Origin: Arthrobacter sp. ov407
GTDB taxonomy: Bacteria > Actinomycetota > Actinomycetes > Actinomycetales > Micrococcaceae
Assembly (NCBI RefSeq): GCF_900102895.1
Contig: NZ_FNGD01000001.1
Span: forward strand, 337,881-401,880
Direction: 5' to 3'
DNA: 64,000 nt
Below, piece by piece: positions 16,863 through 28,409 of the stretch; the first letter of the stretch is position 1; every line of letters starts with the position of its first letter. The position numbers and the translations under genes were made by a program. The notes beneath the pieces were generated by a model. That model was given only the letters and a program-made list of their open reading frames with translations, had not been told where the DNA came from and ran no database searches.

Positions 16863-17828
16863 CTAGACCTTCCTCAGCAGCATCCGGCGGATGGAGTGGT
16901 CGGCGTCCTTGGTCAGGACCAGTTGCGCGCGGCCCCGGGTCGGGAGGACGTTTTCCTCGAGGTTGGGCTCGTTAATGCGCTTCCATATCTCACGCGCGGT
17001 CTCTTCGGCCTCGGCATCGGAGAGGGTTGCGTAGCGGTGGAAGTACGATTCCGGCTGGGCGAAGGCCGTGGTCCTTAGTTTGCGGAACCGGTCCACATAC
17101 CACTCCTCGATATACGAGGTTTTCGCGTCGACGTAGATGGAGAAGTCGAAGAAGTCACTCAGGGCCAGGCCCTGCCTGCCGTCCTGCCGCGGCCGGGCCG
17201 GCGCCAGAACGTTCAGTCCCTCGACAATCAGCACGTCCGGCCGGCGCACCACCACTTCCTTGCCGGGGACGATGTCGTAGGTGACGTGGGAATACCAGGG
17301 GGCGCGGACTTCCTCGGCGCCGCCCTTGATCTCGCTCACGAAACGCAGCAGGGCGCGCCGGTCGTACGACTCCGGAAAACCCTTGCGTTCCAGTAGTTGC
17401 CGGCGCTTGAGCTCGGCGAGCGGGTAGAGGAAACCATCCGTGGTGATGAGCTCCACATTGGGGGTGCCCGGCCAGCGGCGGAGCATCTCCCGCAGGACGC
17501 GGGCAATGGTGGACTTGCCTACGGCCACCGAACCGGCCACGCCGATCACGAACGGCGTGCGCTGGGTGGTTTCGCCGAGGAAGGTGGTGGTGGCTGCGTG
17601 AAGTTGGCCCGCGGCTTCCACGTAAAGGTGCAGGAGCCGGGACAGTGGCAGATAGACCTCGCGCACTTCCTTGATGTCGAGGGGGTCCCCGAGGCCGCGA
17701 AGGCGGAACACATCCTCTTCATTGAGGGGCTGCTCCATCTGGGCAGCGAGCCGGGACCAGGTCTGCCGGTCCAGCTCCACGAACGGGGAGACACCTTCCC
17801 CGTTCGCTTCATTGCGTTGCAAAGTCAC
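16863..17828 (-). CDS. coaA: Type I pantothenate kinase
   Basis: A 321-residue CoaA that phosphorylates pantothenate in the first committed step of coenzyme A synthesis. The P-loop is [17 protein letters not shown], followed by [27 protein letters not shown] and [17 protein letters not shown], all usual in bacterial CoaA. The GTG at 17828 is preferred over the ATG at 17849. It has CAGAAT 7 bases upstream, a leaderless layout, and gives the normal family length. The gene diverges from glmS. Confidence 0.95.
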   Translation of the reverse strand: MTLQRNEANGEGVSPFVELDRQTWSRLAAQMEQPLNEEDVFRLRGLGDPLDIKEVREVYLPLSRLLHLYVEAAGQLHAATTTFLGETTQRTPFVIGVAGSVAVGKSTIARVLREMLRRWPGTPNVELITTDGFLYPLAELKRRQLLERKGFPESYDRRALLRFVSEIKGGAEEVRAPWYSHVTYDIVPGKEVVVRRPDVLIVEGLNVLAPARPRQDGRQGLALSDFFDFSIYVDAKTSYIEEWYVDRFRKLRTTAFAQPESYFHRYATLSDAEAEETAREIWKRINEPNLEENVLPTRGRAQLVLTKDADHSIRRMLLRKV

Positions 17829-17974
17829 CCTAGAGATTCTGCCCTCCACAGCGCCGAGAGCGAAATGGACTGGCCGGTGGGGGCCGGGTCAGGCCCTCCG
17901 CAACCCCGCGCCGGGGCGTTCGCGCGCCGCCGGACCGACGACCTCCCTCCCGGAAACCCGTTAGGCTTATGACC

Positions 17975-19867
17975 ATGTGTGGAATCGTTGGATATGTGGG
18001 CCACTCAGATGGCCGGGTAAATGCTGGACACAATGCCTTGGACGTTGTCCTCGAAGGATTGCGGCGCTTGGAGTACCGAGGCTACGACTCCGCGGGTATT
18101 GCGGTGGTTGCCGACGGCACCATTTCTTCCCGGAAGAAGTCGGGCAAACTGAGCAACCTCATCGCGGAGCTGGACACTCGCCCGCTGCCGGAATCCCTCA
18201 CCGGAATCGGCCACACGCGCTGGGCCACGCACGGCGGCCCGACGGACCAGAACGCGCACCCGCACCTGTCCGACGGCGGCAAGCTGGCCCTGATCCACAA
18301 CGGCATCATCGAGAACTTCGCCGAGCTTAAGCTCGAACTCCAGCGCAAGGGCGTCATCTTCGAGTCCGAGACCGACACGGAAGTTGCGGCTGCGCTGCTG
18401 GGGGACATCTACCGGAACCAGCTGGGCGGTGACGTCAGCAATGGCGGCCTCACCCTGGCCATGCAGCTTGCCTGCCAGCGGCTCGAGGGTGCTTTCACGC
18501 TCCTCGCCGTCCATGCGGACCAGCCTGACGTGGTGGTCGCGGCGCGCCGGAACTCCCCGCTCGTCGTCGGCCTCGGCGAAGGCGAGAACTTCCTCGGCTC
18601 CGACGTCTCCGGCTTTATCGACTACACCCGGCGCGCTGTGGAACTCGGCCAGGACCAGATCGTCACGATCACCGCCGACTCTGTGGAAATCACGGACTTC
18701 TACGGCGCCCCCGCCGAGGGCAAGGAATACCACGTCAACTGGGACCCTGCCTCTGCCGAAAAGGGCGGCTTCCCGTCCTTCATGGAAAAGGAAATCCACG
18801 ACCAGCCGGACGCCGTGCTGCAGACCTTGCTGGGCCGCTCCGACATCCACGGCAAGCTGACGCTGGATGAGCTCCGTGTCGATCCGGCGCTGCTCAAGAA
18901 CGTCAACAAGATCATCGTCCTGGCGTGCGGCACCTCCGCCTACGCCGGCCAGGTGGCAAAGTACGCCATTGAGCACTGGTGCCGGATCCCCACCGAGGTC
19001 GAACTCTCGCACGAATTCCGCTACCGGGATCCGATCGTTGACGAGAACACGCTGATTGTCTCCATCTCCCAGTCCGGCGAGACCATGGACACCCTCATGG
19101 CCGTTCGCTACGCCAAGGAGCAGGGCGCCAAGACGGTCTCTATCTGCAACACCAACGGGTCCACCATCCCGCGGGAATCGGACGCCGTGCTCTACACGCA
19201 CGCCGGACCCGAGATTGCCGTGGCCTCGACCAAGGCGTTCCTGGCCCAGATCACGGCCGCCTACCTGCTGGGCCTTTATTTGGCACAGCTGCGCGGCAAC
19301 AAGTTCCAGGGCGAGATCAAGGACATCCTGTCTGACCTGGGCAAGATTCCGGCCAAGATCCAGCACATCCTCGACAACGAGGCCCAGATCAAGGAACTCG
19401 GCCGGTCCATGGCCGACGCCAAGTCCGTGCTGTTCCTGGGCCGCCACGTCGGTTTCCCGGTGGCGATGGAAGGTGCGCTGAAGCTCAAGGAGCTCGCGTA
19501 CATCCACGCCGAGGGCTTCGCCGCCGGCGAACTCAAGCACGGCCCGATCGCGCTGATCGAGGAAGGCCAGCCTGTCTTCGTGGTGGTCCCGTCCCCGCGC
19601 GGCCGCGACTCGCTGCACTCCAAGGTGGTCTCCAACATCCAGGAAGTCCGCGCCCGCGGCGCCCGGACGATCGTGATCGCGGAGGAAGGGGACGAGGCCG
19701 TCAAGGCGTACGCCGAGCACGTCTTCTACATCCCGGAGACTCCCACGCTCCTGGCGCCGCTGCTTGCAACGGTTCCGCTGCAGATCTTCGCCCTCGCACT
19801 CGCCTCGGCCAAGGGGTATGACGTGGACCAGCCGCGCAACCTGGCCAAGAGCGTGACCGTAGAATAA
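17975..19867 (+). CDS. glmS: Glutamine-fructose-6-phosphate aminotransferase (isomerising)
   Basis: A 630-residue GlmS that makes glucosamine-6-P from fructose-6-P and glutamine. The ATG at 17975 must be the start because it places the catalytic cysteine at position 2 (MCGIVGYVG) for N-terminal exposure. The glutaminase domain spans about 1-240 ([17 protein letters not shown]) and two SIS domains follow ([20 protein letters not shown]), ending [15 protein letters not shown] lies 7 bases upstream of the ATG, so the mRNA is probably leaderless. No room is left for a glmS ribozyme. Confidence 0.98.
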   Translation: MCGIVGYVGHSDGRVNAGHNALDVVLEGLRRLEYRGYDSAGIAVVADGTISSRKKSGKLSNLIAELDTRPLPESLTGIGHTRWATHGGPTDQNAHPHLSDGGKLALIHNGIIENFAELKLELQRKGVIFESETDTEVAAALLGDIYRNQLGGDVSNGGLTLAMQLACQRLEGAFTLLAVHADQPDVVVAARRNSPLVVGLGEGENFLGSDVSGFIDYTRRAVELGQDQIVTITADSVEITDFYGAPAEGKEYHVNWDPASAEKGGFPSFMEKEIHDQPDAVLQTLLGRSDIHGKLTLDELRVDPALLKNVNKIIVLACGTSAYAGQVAKYAIEHWCRIPTEVELSHEFRYRDPIVDENTLIVSISQSGETMDTLMAVRYAKEQGAKTVSICNTNGSTIPRESDAVLYTHAGPEIAVASTKAFLAQITAAYLLGLYLAQLRGNKFQGEIKDILSDLGKIPAKIQHILDNEAQIKELGRSMADAKSVLFLGRHVGFPVAMEGALKLKELAYIHAEGFAAGELKHGPIALIEEGQPVFVVVPSPRGRDSLHSKVVSNIQEVRARGARTIVIAEEGDEAVKAYAEHVFYIPETPTLLAPLLATVPLQIFALALASAKGYDVDQPRNLAKSVTVE

Positions 19868-19871
19868 CGCC

Positions 19872-20219
19872 ATGATCGTTGGCATAGGCGTAGACGTCGT
19901 AGACATTGAGCGGTTCGGGCGTCAGCTCGAGCGCACCCCCGGCCTGCGCGACAGGCTGTTCGTCCCCGCCGAGCGGGAACTGAACACACGCTCCCTCGCC
20001 GCGCGGTTTGCGGCCAAGGAGGCCGTGGCCAAGGTGCTGGGGGCGCCGGCCGGCATGAACTGGCAGGACTGCTGGATCGGGCTGGACCAGAACGGTCCCA
20101 CCGTCCAGGTCAAAGGCACCGTGCAGGCTGTGGCGGAGTCGAAGGGCGTCAAGCGCTGGCACTTGTCCATGAGCCATGACGGCGGGATCGCCACCGCGAC
20201 AGTTGTCGCCGAAGGCTGA
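19872..20219 (+). CDS. acpS: Holo-[acyl-carrier-protein] synthase
   Basis: A 115-residue AcpS that transfers the 4'-phosphopantetheine arm of CoA onto acyl carrier protein. [15 protein letters not shown] and [13 protein letters not shown] carry the metal-binding Asp and Glu, and [17 protein letters not shown] closes the fold. It starts 4 bases after the glmS stop, so it is in the same operon. It links functionally with coaA next door. Confidence 0.97.
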   Translation: MIVGIGVDVVDIERFGRQLERTPGLRDRLFVPAERELNTRSLAARFAAKEAVAKVLGAPAGMNWQDCWIGLDQNGPTVQVKGTVQAVAESKGVKRWHLSMSHDGGIATATVVAEG

Positions 20220-20287
20220 GAGGGCCGTCCAGGCCGAACGGGCCTGAGCGCCAGGCATTCCCCAGCGACCGCGAATGGACTGAAACC

Positions 20288-21826
20288 ATGATCAGCGCCT
20301 ACACCGGAACCCAGGTACGAGAGGCCGAGAAGCCATTTCTCGACGACACCTTGGGCTCCGGTGCGGGCGCTGTTCTCATGCAGCGGGCCGCGTATGGCCT
20401 CGCCAACGCCATCATCCGCGGCCTGCGCGGGCGCGGGCAACGCCTCTACGGCTCCAGCGTGGCCGTGCTGGCGGGCAAGGGCAACAACGGCGGAGACGGG
20501 CTCTTCGCTACCGCGCTGCTGGCCCGCCGCGGCATGCGGACGACGGCGGTGCTCACCGCCGGCGCGGCCCACGACGCCGGGTTGGACGCGTTCCGGCAAG
20601 CGGGCGGCCATGCCGTGGTGCTCACCGGGGACAACGTGGCCGAACTCGCCGCTATGGCCGGCGGCGCCGACGTCGTGATTGACGCGGTCCTCGGGACCGG
20701 AGCCCAAGGCGGTCTGCGGGGACCGGCCGCAGAGTTGGTCGCGGCACTGGAGCGCTCCCGGCCGGGCTCCCGTTCCCCCTTGGTCGTGGCCTGCGACATC
20801 CCCAGCGGCGTCGACGCGGATACGGGGGAGGCATACGCGCCGGTGCTGGCCGCTGACATGACGGTGACCTTTGGTGCCGCCAAGGCAGGCCTCTTGGCGG
20901 ACCCCGGCGCCGACTTCGCGGGCACCGTCCGGGTGGTCCCCATCGGAATCGAGGGAGCGCTGCCGTGGCCGGCCCTGAGACGGCTTGAGGCCGGAGACCT
21001 TTCGGCCCTGCTGCCACGCCCGGAGCGGCGGGCGCACAAGTACTCCAGGGGGGTCCTTGGGGTGGTCGCAGGCTCCGACGCCTATCCCGGCGCCGCGGTG
21101 CTGGCCTGTAAGGGCGCCCTGGCGGCCGGCGTCGGAATGGTGCGCTACCTGGGCCCGCCCGGCGTCGCCGACCTCGTCCGGCAGGCCTGCCCCGAGGTGG
21201 TCTGCAGCGCCGGCACCGTGGCCGATACGCACGTTCAGGCCTGGCTCGTGGGCTCCGGACTGGATGACTCCGATGAGCAGCAGTTGCAGCGCGCCCGTGA
21301 CGCCGCAGACTCGGGCCTGCCGACGATCGCCGATGCCGGCGCATTGCCCGCCCTGCCTGATGTGCTGGCTCCGCAAGTGATCCTGACACCCCATGCTGGC
21401 GAACTGTCGGCATTGCTTCAGCGCCTCGGGGTTGCATTAGACCGCTCCGCGGTAGAAGCATCCACCCTCAGTGCGGTGCGGCAGGCTGCGGGTCTGACCG
21501 AAGCCACGGTGCTGCTCAAGGGCGCCACGACCCTCGTGGCCTCTCCCTTCCAGGACTTCTACAGCCAGGCCGAGGGCACGCCCTGGATCGCCACTGCAGG
21601 CAGCGGCGACGTCCTGGCAGGAGTTATCGGTGGGCTGCTGGCCCAGTTGGGTGCCGACGTCCGGCGCTTCGGTGGACATGGCATCGATCCCGACGATAGA
21701 TGGGCGGCGATCGCGGCGATGGCGGCCAGCGTCCACGGCCTGGCCGGAGTCCGGGCCTCCCGCGGGGGACCGGTGACAGCAACGGCCATCGCGGGTGCTG
21801 TTCCGGAGGTGATGCGGGAGTTGTAA
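20288..21826 (+). CDS. nnr: Bifunctional NAD(P)H-hydrate epimerase / ADP-dependent dehydratase
   Basis: A 512-residue fusion that repairs hydrated NADH and NADPH. The N-terminal YjeF_N epimerase domain (about 1-225) has VAVLAGKGNNGGDGLF and VVIDAVLGTGAQGGLRGP. The C-terminal YjeF_C dehydratase domain (about 235-510) has VLGVVAGSDAYPGAAVLA, VILTPHAGELSALL, TVLLKGATTLVA and the nucleotide loop TAGSGDVLAGVIGGLL. It follows acpS by 68 bases, the usual actinobacterial arrangement. In many relatives alr comes next, but here about 18 kb of other genes intervenes. Confidence 0.96.
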   Translation: MISAYTGTQVREAEKPFLDDTLGSGAGAVLMQRAAYGLANAIIRGLRGRGQRLYGSSVAVLAGKGNNGGDGLFATALLARRGMRTTAVLTAGAAHDAGLDAFRQAGGHAVVLTGDNVAELAAMAGGADVVIDAVLGTGAQGGLRGPAAELVAALERSRPGSRSPLVVACDIPSGVDADTGEAYAPVLAADMTVTFGAAKAGLLADPGADFAGTVRVVPIGIEGALPWPALRRLEAGDLSALLPRPERRAHKYSRGVLGVVAGSDAYPGAAVLACKGALAAGVGMVRYLGPPGVADLVRQACPEVVCSAGTVADTHVQAWLVGSGLDDSDEQQLQRARDAADSGLPTIADAGALPALPDVLAPQVILTPHAGELSALLQRLGVALDRSAVEASTLSAVRQAAGLTEATVLLKGATTLVASPFQDFYSQAEGTPWIATAGSGDVLAGVIGGLLAQLGADVRRFGGHGIDPDDRWAAIAAMAASVHGLAGVRASRGGPVTATAIAGAVPEVMREL

Positions 21827-21864
21827 TAAACGCGCGCGTCAGCCCGCCGAGTCAATTAGTAACC

Positions 21865-21878
21865 CTACTTACAAGTAG
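21865..21878 (+). promoter_or_regulatory. Inverted repeat upstream of glgX, possible operator
   Basis: CTACTT and AAGTAG flank a central AC in an A/T-rich stretch 38 bases before the glgX start. The surrounding sequence (TAGAGAATATTC at 21885-21896) could hold a -10 element, but no -35 partner is convincing. The symmetry suggests a repressor site. The regulator is unknown. Confidence 0.35.
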
Positions 21879-21915
21879 TCTGTCTAGAGAATATTCGTCC
21901 GCACGAGGAGTACAC

Positions 21916-24240
21916 ATGGAAGTCTGGCCCGGAACGGCTTACCCGCTGGGAGCCACTTTTGACGGCACTGGTACCAACTTTGCCCTGTTCAGCGAGCGCG
22001 CCGAGCGGGTGGAACTGTGCCTCCTGGCTGACGACCTGACCGAGACGCGGATTGAGCTGACCGAAGTGGACGGCTACGTGTGGCATTGCTACCTGCCGCA
22101 GGTCCAGCCCGGACAGAAATACGGCTACCGGGTCCACGGCCCGTACGAACCCGAACACGGCAACCGCTTCAACCCCAACAAGCTGCTGATGGACCCCTAC
22201 GCCAAGGCCGTTCAGGGCCAGATCGACTGGGATCCGGCGCTCTTCACCTATGAATTCGGCGACCCCGACTCGCGCAATGACGCCGACTCGGCGCCGCACA
22301 CCATGCACGGCGTGGTCATCAACCCGTTCTTCGAGTGGGACGGCGACCGCCAGTTGCGGATCCCGTACCACCAGTCGGTCATCTACGAGGCCCACGTCAA
22401 GGGCCTGACCGAGCTCCACCCGGAAGTCCCGGAGGAGCAGCGCGGCACCTATGCGGGCGTAGCCCACCCCGCCGTAGTGGAGCACCTGAAGAAGCTCGGC
22501 GTCACCGCGATCGAGCTCATGCCCGTGCACCAGTTCGTCAACGACGGCACGCTCGAGGAGAAGGGTCTCAACAACTACTGGGGCTACAACACCATCGGCT
22601 TCTTCGCGCCGCAGAACACCTACAGCTCCTCGGGCGACGTCGGGCACCAGGTCCAGGAATTCAAGGCCATGGTCCGCGAGCTGCACAAGGCGGGCATCGA
22701 AGTGATCCTGGACGTGGTCTACAACCACACCGCGGAAGGCAACCACCTCGGCCCCACGCTGTCCTTCAAGGGCATCGACAACCAGGCCTACTACCGGCTG
22801 GTGGACGATGACATGAAGCACTACATGGACTACACCGGCACCGGAAACTCCCTCAACGTCCGGCACCCGCACTCGCTCCAGCTGCTGATGGACTCCTTGC
22901 GCTACTGGGTGACGGAAATGCACGTCGACGGCTTCCGCTTCGACCTCGCCTCCACGCTTGCCCGCGAGTTCTACGACGTGGACAAGCTCTCCACCTTCTT
23001 CGAACTGATCCAGCAGGACCCGATCGTCTCCCAGGTCAAGCTGATTGCCGAGCCGTGGGACGTGGGTCCCGGCGGCTACCAGGTGGGCAACTTCCCGCCG
23101 CAGTGGACCGAGTGGAACGGCAAGTACCGCGACACCGTCCGTGACTTCTGGCGCGGTGAGCCGTCGACCCTAGGCGAATTCGCCTCCCGCCTGACCGGCT
23201 CCGCGGACCTCTACGAAAGCTCCGCCCGGCGCCCAGTGGCCTCGATCAACTTCGTCACGGCCCACGACGGCTTCACCATGCGCGACCTCGTGTCCTACAA
23301 CGAGAAGCACAACGATGCCAACGGCGAGGGCAACAACGACGGCGAATCCCACAACCGCTCTTGGAACTGTGGCGAGGAAGGGGACACGGACAACGACCAC
23401 GTCCTGACCCTCCGTGCCCGCCAGCAGCGCAACTTCATCGCCACCCTGCTGCTCTCGCAGGGCGTTCCGATGCTTCTGCACGGCGACGAGCTGGGCCGCA
23501 CCCAGCAGGGCAACAACAACACCTACTGCCAGGACTCCGAACTCAGCTGGGTGCACTGGGACGCCATAGACCAGCCGCTCGTGGAGTTCACGGCGGTGGT
23601 CAATAAGATCCGCCGCGACCACCCCATCTTCCGGCGCAGCCGTTTCTTCGACGGCCGCCCGGTACGCCGCGGCGAGGGCGAGAAGCTGCCGGACATCGTC
23701 TGGCTCAATACCGACGGCAAGGAAATGCTGCCGGAGCACTGGGACAGCGGATTCGGCCGGACCATCGGTGTGTTCTACAACGGGCACGGCATCCAGGAAC
23801 AGGATTCGCGCGGACGCCGGATCACCGACGACAGTTTCCTGCTCGGCTTCAACGCCCACGACGACGACGTGGACTTTGCCCTGCCGGCCGAGGAGTACTC
23901 ACGGTTCTGGGACGTCCTGGTGGACACCGCGGACCAGGCGGACACCGAGGAACCGCTCAAAGCTGGGTCCGTGGTGAAGTTGGCGGCAAAGTCGATGGTG
24001 GTGCTCCGGGCACACTCGGGCCCCGAGGTAGAAGTGGACTACTCCGCGGCCGCCTCCCTGGCCGCGATGGCCGAGCACGAGGACCACGAGGATTCGGCGG
24101 ATGCTGATTCTGCGGCCCGGGCACCGGAGGTCCCCGCGGACACGGCACCGGCGGGCGCGTCCACGGGCTCCGCGAAAGGCTCCGCCTCGAAAAAGACGGA
24201 GGCTGACAAGCCGAAGACCCCGAAGGGCCCCGCTAAATGA
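21916..24240 (+). CDS. glgX: Glycogen debranching enzyme GlgX
   Basis: A 774-residue GH13 isoamylase-type debranching enzyme that hydrolyses alpha-1,6 branches of phosphorylase-trimmed glycogen. A CBM48-like N-domain (about 1-140) precedes the catalytic barrel. The nucleophile lies in [13 protein letters not shown], the acid/base in [13 protein letters not shown] and the third acid in [12 protein letters not shown]. The last ~55 residues are Ala/Glu/Lys-rich low complexity, which is unusual for the family. GAGGAG at 21905-21910 supports the ATG at 21916. The TGA overlaps the treY ATG as ATGA, so translation is coupled. It heads the glgX-treY-treZ operon that converts glycogen to trehalose. 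Confidence 0.96.
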   Translation: MEVWPGTAYPLGATFDGTGTNFALFSERAERVELCLLADDLTETRIELTEVDGYVWHCYLPQVQPGQKYGYRVHGPYEPEHGNRFNPNKLLMDPYAKAVQGQIDWDPALFTYEFGDPDSRNDADSAPHTMHGVVINPFFEWDGDRQLRIPYHQSVIYEAHVKGLTELHPEVPEEQRGTYAGVAHPAVVEHLKKLGVTAIELMPVHQFVNDGTLEEKGLNNYWGYNTIGFFAPQNTYSSSGDVGHQVQEFKAMVRELHKAGIEVILDVVYNHTAEGNHLGPTLSFKGIDNQAYYRLVDDDMKHYMDYTGTGNSLNVRHPHSLQLLMDSLRYWVTEMHVDGFRFDLASTLAREFYDVDKLSTFFELIQQDPIVSQVKLIAEPWDVGPGGYQVGNFPPQWTEWNGKYRDTVRDFWRGEPSTLGEFASRLTGSADLYESSARRPVASINFVTAHDGFTMRDLVSYNEKHNDANGEGNNDGESHNRSWNCGEEGDTDNDHVLTLRARQQRNFIATLLLSQGVPMLLHGDELGRTQQGNNNTYCQDSELSWVHWDAIDQPLVEFTAVVNKIRRDHPIFRRSRFFDGRPVRRGEGEKLPDIVWLNTDGKEMLPEHWDSGFGRTIGVFYNGHGIQEQDSRGRRITDDSFLLGFNAHDDDVDFALPAEEYSRFWDVLVDTADQADTEEPLKAGSVVKLAAKSMVVLRAHSGPEVEVDYSAAASLAAMAEHEDHEDSADADSAARAPEVPADTAPAGASTGSAKGSASKKTEADKPKTPKGPAK

Positions 24241-26573
24241 GAACCCCCGTCTCCACCTACCGGCTGCAGATCCGTCCCGGCTTTACGCTGCAGGACGCCG
24301 CGCAGACCGTGCCGTACCTGAAGTCGCTGGGCGTGGACTGGATCTATCTCTCGCCGATCCTCACGGCGGAGCAGGGTTCGGACCACGGTTACGACGTCAC
24401 CGATCCCGCCGCCATTGATCCGGACCGGGGCGGCGCGGAAGGCCTGCTGGCGGCGTCGACGGCCGCACGGGAAGCCGGCATGGGCGTGCTGGTCGATATC
24501 GTGCCCAACCATGTCGGCGTCGCGACCCCGGCCCAGAACCCGTGGTGGTGGTCCCTCCTGAAGGAGGGGCAGCAGTCCCGCTACGCCCAGGCGTTCGACA
24601 TCGACTGGGACTTTGGCGGCGGCCGCGTGCGGATCCCCGTGCTGGGCGCGGACTCGGACGTTGACGCGCTTGAGATCCGTGACGGGGAACTGCGCTACTA
24701 CGACCACCGCTTTCCGCTCGCCGAGGGCACCTATACCGAGGGTGACTCCACTGCCGATGACCCCCGCGCGGTCCACGACCGGCAGCACTATGAGCTGATC
24801 GGCTGGCGCCGGGCGGACACGGACCTGAACTACCGCCGGTTCTTTGCCGTCAACAGCCTGGCCGGGATCCGCGTGGAGCTTCCCGAGGTCTTCGATGAAG
24901 CCCACGCGGAGGTTGTGCGCTGGTTCCGGGAAGGGCTCGTCGACGGGCTGCGGATCGACCACCCGGACGGCCTCGCCGATCCGGAGGGATACCTGCACCG
25001 GCTGCGCGAGGTCACGGGCGGCAGTTACCTGCTGATCGAGAAGATCCTGGAACCGGGCGAGAGCCTGCCGGCCGGCTTCGAGTGCGAGGGCACCACCGGC
25101 TACGACGCCCTCGCGGACGTGGACCGGGTATTCGTCGACGCCGCCGGACAGGGCCAGCTCGACGCTCTCGACGCCGAACTGCGTGGCGGCGCTGCCGACT
25201 ACGACGAAATGATCCGCGGCACTAAACGCCGGATCACGGACGGCATTCTGCATTCTGAAATGCTCCGGCTGGCACGACTGGTCCCGGCCGGAGCAGGCTT
25301 GGCCCAGGACGCCGCGGCGGACGCACTGTCCGAGATCATTGCCGCGTTTCCGGTCTACCGCAGCTACCTGCCGGAGGGCGCAGACGTCCTCAAGGAAGCC
25401 TGCGAACTCGCTGTCCGCCGTCGCCCCGAACTGGAAGGCCCCGTCGGCGTGCTCCTGCCGCTCCTGCTTAATGCCGGTCCTGGCGCGGACGCCGAACTGG
25501 GCATCCGCTTCCAGCAGACCTCCGGGATGGTCATGGCCAAGGGCGTGGAAGACACCGCGTTCTTCCGCTACACCCGGTTGGGCACCCTGACCGAAGTCGG
25601 CGCCGACCCCACCGAGTTTGCCGTGACGCCGGAGGAATTCCACACCCGGATGGCCCGCCGCCAGGCCGAACAGCCGCTGTCCATGACGACGCTCAGTACG
25701 CACGACACCAAGCGCAGCGAGGACACCCGCGCCCGCATCTCGGTCCTCGCGGAGCTGGCCCCGGAATGGCAGGAATCCCTGCAGCGGCTGCAGAAGCTGG
25801 CGCCCCTGCCGGACGGGCCGCTGGCCAACCTGCTGTGGCAGGCCATCGCGGGCGCCTGGCCCGCGGACCGCGACCGGCTGCAGTCCTACGCGCAAAAAGC
25901 TGCCCGGGAAGCCGGGAACTCGACCAACTGGATCGATCCGGACGAGGCTTTCGAGGCGAAACTTTCAGCCGCCGTCGACGCCGCTTTCGACACCCCGGAG
26001 GTGACGGCGGAGCTGGAGTCCCTCGTGGCGCTGCTGGAGCCGTACGGGGCCGCCAACTCGCTCGGCGCCAAGCTGGTGCAGCTCACCATGCCCGGCGTGC
26101 CGGACGTGTACCAGGGCACCGAGTTCTGGGACCGCTCGCTGACCGATCCGGACAACCGGCGGCCGTTCGACTTCGGCGCCCGCCGGCGCGCCCTCGCCGC
26201 GCTCGACGCCGGTGAGCGTCCGACGTCGTTCCTGGATGAGGCAGCGAAACTCCTTGTCACCTCGCGGGCCCTGCGCCTGCGGCGGGACCGGCCGGAACTG
26301 TTCACCGGATACACGCCGGTCACGGCCACGGGCACCGCCGCTGCGCACCTGCTCGCCTTTGACCGCGGAACACCCTCAGCCCCGGGCGCGCTGACGCTCG
26401 CCACCCGGCTACCCCGCGGCCTGGAGCAGCGCGGCGGATGGCAGGGCACGACCATCGAACTCGCCGCGGCCATGGCCGATGAACTGACCGGTTCAACGCA
26501 CGGTCCGGGCACCGTAGCCGTGGGGGAAATCCTGCGGGACTACCCGGTGGCCCTCCTGGTGCCCACCGCCTAA
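24237..26573 (+). CDS. treY: Malto-oligosyltrehalose synthase
   Basis: A 778-residue GH13 intramolecular transglucosidase that turns the reducing-end alpha-1,4 bond of maltodextrins into a trehalose-type alpha-1,1 bond. Motifs are [22 protein letters not shown], the nucleophile in [26 protein letters not shown], and [36 protein letters not shown] is the C-terminal signature. Length is normal. The start overlaps glgX, and treZ follows after 42 bases. Confidence 0.96.
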   Translation: MRTPVSTYRLQIRPGFTLQDAAQTVPYLKSLGVDWIYLSPILTAEQGSDHGYDVTDPAAIDPDRGGAEGLLAASTAAREAGMGVLVDIVPNHVGVATPAQNPWWWSLLKEGQQSRYAQAFDIDWDFGGGRVRIPVLGADSDVDALEIRDGELRYYDHRFPLAEGTYTEGDSTADDPRAVHDRQHYELIGWRRADTDLNYRRFFAVNSLAGIRVELPEVFDEAHAEVVRWFREGLVDGLRIDHPDGLADPEGYLHRLREVTGGSYLLIEKILEPGESLPAGFECEGTTGYDALADVDRVFVDAAGQGQLDALDAELRGGAADYDEMIRGTKRRITDGILHSEMLRLARLVPAGAGLAQDAAADALSEIIAAFPVYRSYLPEGADVLKEACELAVRRRPELEGPVGVLLPLLLNAGPGADAELGIRFQQTSGMVMAKGVEDTAFFRYTRLGTLTEVGADPTEFAVTPEEFHTRMARRQAEQPLSMTTLSTHDTKRSEDTRARISVLAELAPEWQESLQRLQKLAPLPDGPLANLLWQAIAGAWPADRDRLQSYAQKAAREAGNSTNWIDPDEAFEAKLSAAVDAAFDTPEVTAELESLVALLEPYGAANSLGAKLVQLTMPGVPDVYQGTEFWDRSLTDPDNRRPFDFGARRRALAALDAGERPTSFLDEAAKLLVTSRALRLRRDRPELFTGYTPVTATGTAAAHLLAFDRGTPSAPGALTLATRLPRGLEQRGGWQGTTIELAAAMADELTGSTHGPGTVAVGEILRDYPVALLVPTA

Positions 26574-26615
26574 GCAGTCCTTGAAGTACCGACATTTGGG
26601 GAACGGAAGAACGCC

Positions 26616-28394
26616 ATGACCTTGCCTGCACACGGAAGCGACCGCTTCGATCTCTGGGCTCCCGAAGCGCAGGCGGTCACGCTCCTCGCTGACGGCCGGA
26701 AGTATGACATGACCCGCCGCGGCGGGGAGGCGCCCGGCTGGTGGACGGCCTCCGGGGCGCCCGCCGCCGGGGACGTGGACTACGGCTACCTGGTGGACGG
26801 GGACCCCACCCCGCTGCCGGACCCGCGCTCCCGCCGCCAGCCCGCGGGTGTCCACGCGCTCTCCCGCACGTTCGACGCCGGAAGCCACCAGTGGGCTGAC
26901 GGCCAATGGGCGGGACGGGAACTCAAGGGCGCCGTCATCTACGAACTCCACGTGGGCACCTTCACGCCGGAGGGAACACTGGACGCCGCCGCGGGGAAGC
27001 TGGAGTACCTGGCGGAGCTGGGCATCGACTTCGTGGAGCTGCTGCCGGTCAACGGGTTCAACGGCACGCACAACTGGGGATACGACGGCGTCCTCTGGTA
27101 CGCCGTGCACGAGGGCTACGGCGGACCTGCCGCTTACCAGCGCTTCGTCGACGCCGCCCACGCCGCCGGTCTTGGCGTCATCCAGGATGTGGTCTACAAC
27201 CACCTCGGCCCCAGCGGCAACTACCTTCCGCGGTTCGGGCCCTACCTGAAATCGGGGGAGGGCAACACCTGGGGCAACTCCGTCAACCTGGACGGCCCGG
27301 AGTCGGACGAGGTGCGCCGCTACATCCTGGACAACGCCGCGATGTGGCTGCGGGACTACCACGTGGACGGCCTGCGGCTGGACGCCGTGCACGCCTTCAA
27401 GGACGAGCGGGCAGTGCACCTGCTGGAGGACTTCGGCGCCCTCGCCGACGAAATCTCCGCCGAGACCGGGCGCCCGGCCACGATGATCGCGGAATCGGAC
27501 CTGAATAACCCGCGCCTGCTCTACCCGCGGGACACCAACGGCTACGGGCTGGCCGGGCAGTGGAGCGACGACTTCCACCACGCCGTCCACGTCAACGTCA
27601 GCGGCGAGACCACGGGCTACTACGCCGACTTCGACTCGCTCGGGGCACTCGCCAAGGTCCTGGAGCGCGGTTTCTTCCACGACGGCAGCTACTCCAGCTT
27701 CCGCGCCCGCCACCACGGCCGGCCCATCAACCCCGCCCAGGTCCACCCCGCCGCGCTGGTGGTGTGCAGCCAGAACCACGACCAGATCGGCAACCGGGCC
27801 ACCGGGGACAGGCTGTCCCAGACCCTGGGCTACGGGCAGCTCGCGCTCGCCGCCGTCGCCACCCTGACCTCGCCGTTCACGCCCATGCTGTTCATGGGCG
27901 AGGAATACGGGGCCACCACCCCGTGGCAGTTCTTCACCTCCCACCCGGAGCCCGAGCTGGGCAAGGCGACGGCCGAGGGCCGGATCAGGGAGTTCGAGCG
28001 GATGGGCTGGGACCCCGCCGTCGTGCCCGATCCGCAGGATCCGGAGACCTTCACCCGGTCCAAGCTCGACTGGGCCGAGGCCACCGGAGGGGACCACGCC
28101 CGCCTCCTGGAGCTGTACCGTGCGCTGATCGCTCTGCGTCGCACCACACCGGACCTGACGGAACCCGGCTTCGAGGACACCGCCGTCGACGTCCGCGAGG
28201 ACGAGGGCTGGCTGCTGCTGCGCCGCGGCCGCACCGAGGTGGCGATGAACTTTTCCGCCGGGGAGCGGCGGATCCCGGTCCGCGGGGCCACTCTCGCACT
28301 GGCCACGGACGACGCCGTCCGGCTCGAGGACTCCTCGGGGGACGGCGGACAGATCGAGCTTCCAGGCCACAGCGCCGCGATTCTCATCAACTAA
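26616..28394 (+). CDS. treZ: Malto-oligosyltrehalose trehalohydrolase
   Basis: A 592-residue GH13 hydrolase that releases trehalose from the TreY product. An N-terminal beta-sandwich ([18 protein letters not shown]) precedes the barrel, with [15 protein letters not shown], the nucleophile in [11 protein letters not shown], the acid in [13 protein letters not shown] and [30 protein letters not shown] lies upstream of the ATG at 26616. It is the last enzyme of the operon. The aldo/keto reductase starts 16 bases downstream and may be cotranscribed. Confidence 0.96.
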   Translation: MTLPAHGSDRFDLWAPEAQAVTLLADGRKYDMTRRGGEAPGWWTASGAPAAGDVDYGYLVDGDPTPLPDPRSRRQPAGVHALSRTFDAGSHQWADGQWAGRELKGAVIYELHVGTFTPEGTLDAAAGKLEYLAELGIDFVELLPVNGFNGTHNWGYDGVLWYAVHEGYGGPAAYQRFVDAAHAAGLGVIQDVVYNHLGPSGNYLPRFGPYLKSGEGNTWGNSVNLDGPESDEVRRYILDNAAMWLRDYHVDGLRLDAVHAFKDERAVHLLEDFGALADEISAETGRPATMIAESDLNNPRLLYPRDTNGYGLAGQWSDDFHHAVHVNVSGETTGYYADFDSLGALAKVLERGFFHDGSYSSFRARHHGRPINPAQVHPAALVVCSQNHDQIGNRATGDRLSQTLGYGQLALAAVATLTSPFTPMLFMGEEYGATTPWQFFTSHPEPELGKATAEGRIREFERMGWDPAVVPDPQDPETFTRSKLDWAEATGGDHARLLELYRALIALRRTTPDLTEPGFEDTAVDVREDEGWLLLRRGRTEVAMNFSAGERRIPVRGATLALATDDAVRLEDSSGDGGQIELPGHSAAILIN

Positions 28395-28409
28395 GGCAGG
28401 ATAGAACGC

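Noticed and set aside
17850..17974. glmS ribozyme/riboswitch upstream of glmS
   Set aside because: The -10 hexamer lies 7 bases before the ATG, leaving no leader RNA, and this ribozyme belongs to Firmicutes.
24039..25895. 618-residue minus-strand frame antisense to treY
   Set aside because: TreY is certain and the frame has no ribosome-binding site or domain.
26906..27508. 200-residue plus-strand frame inside treZ
   Set aside because: It is an out-of-frame reading rich in Arg and Gly inside a certain gene.
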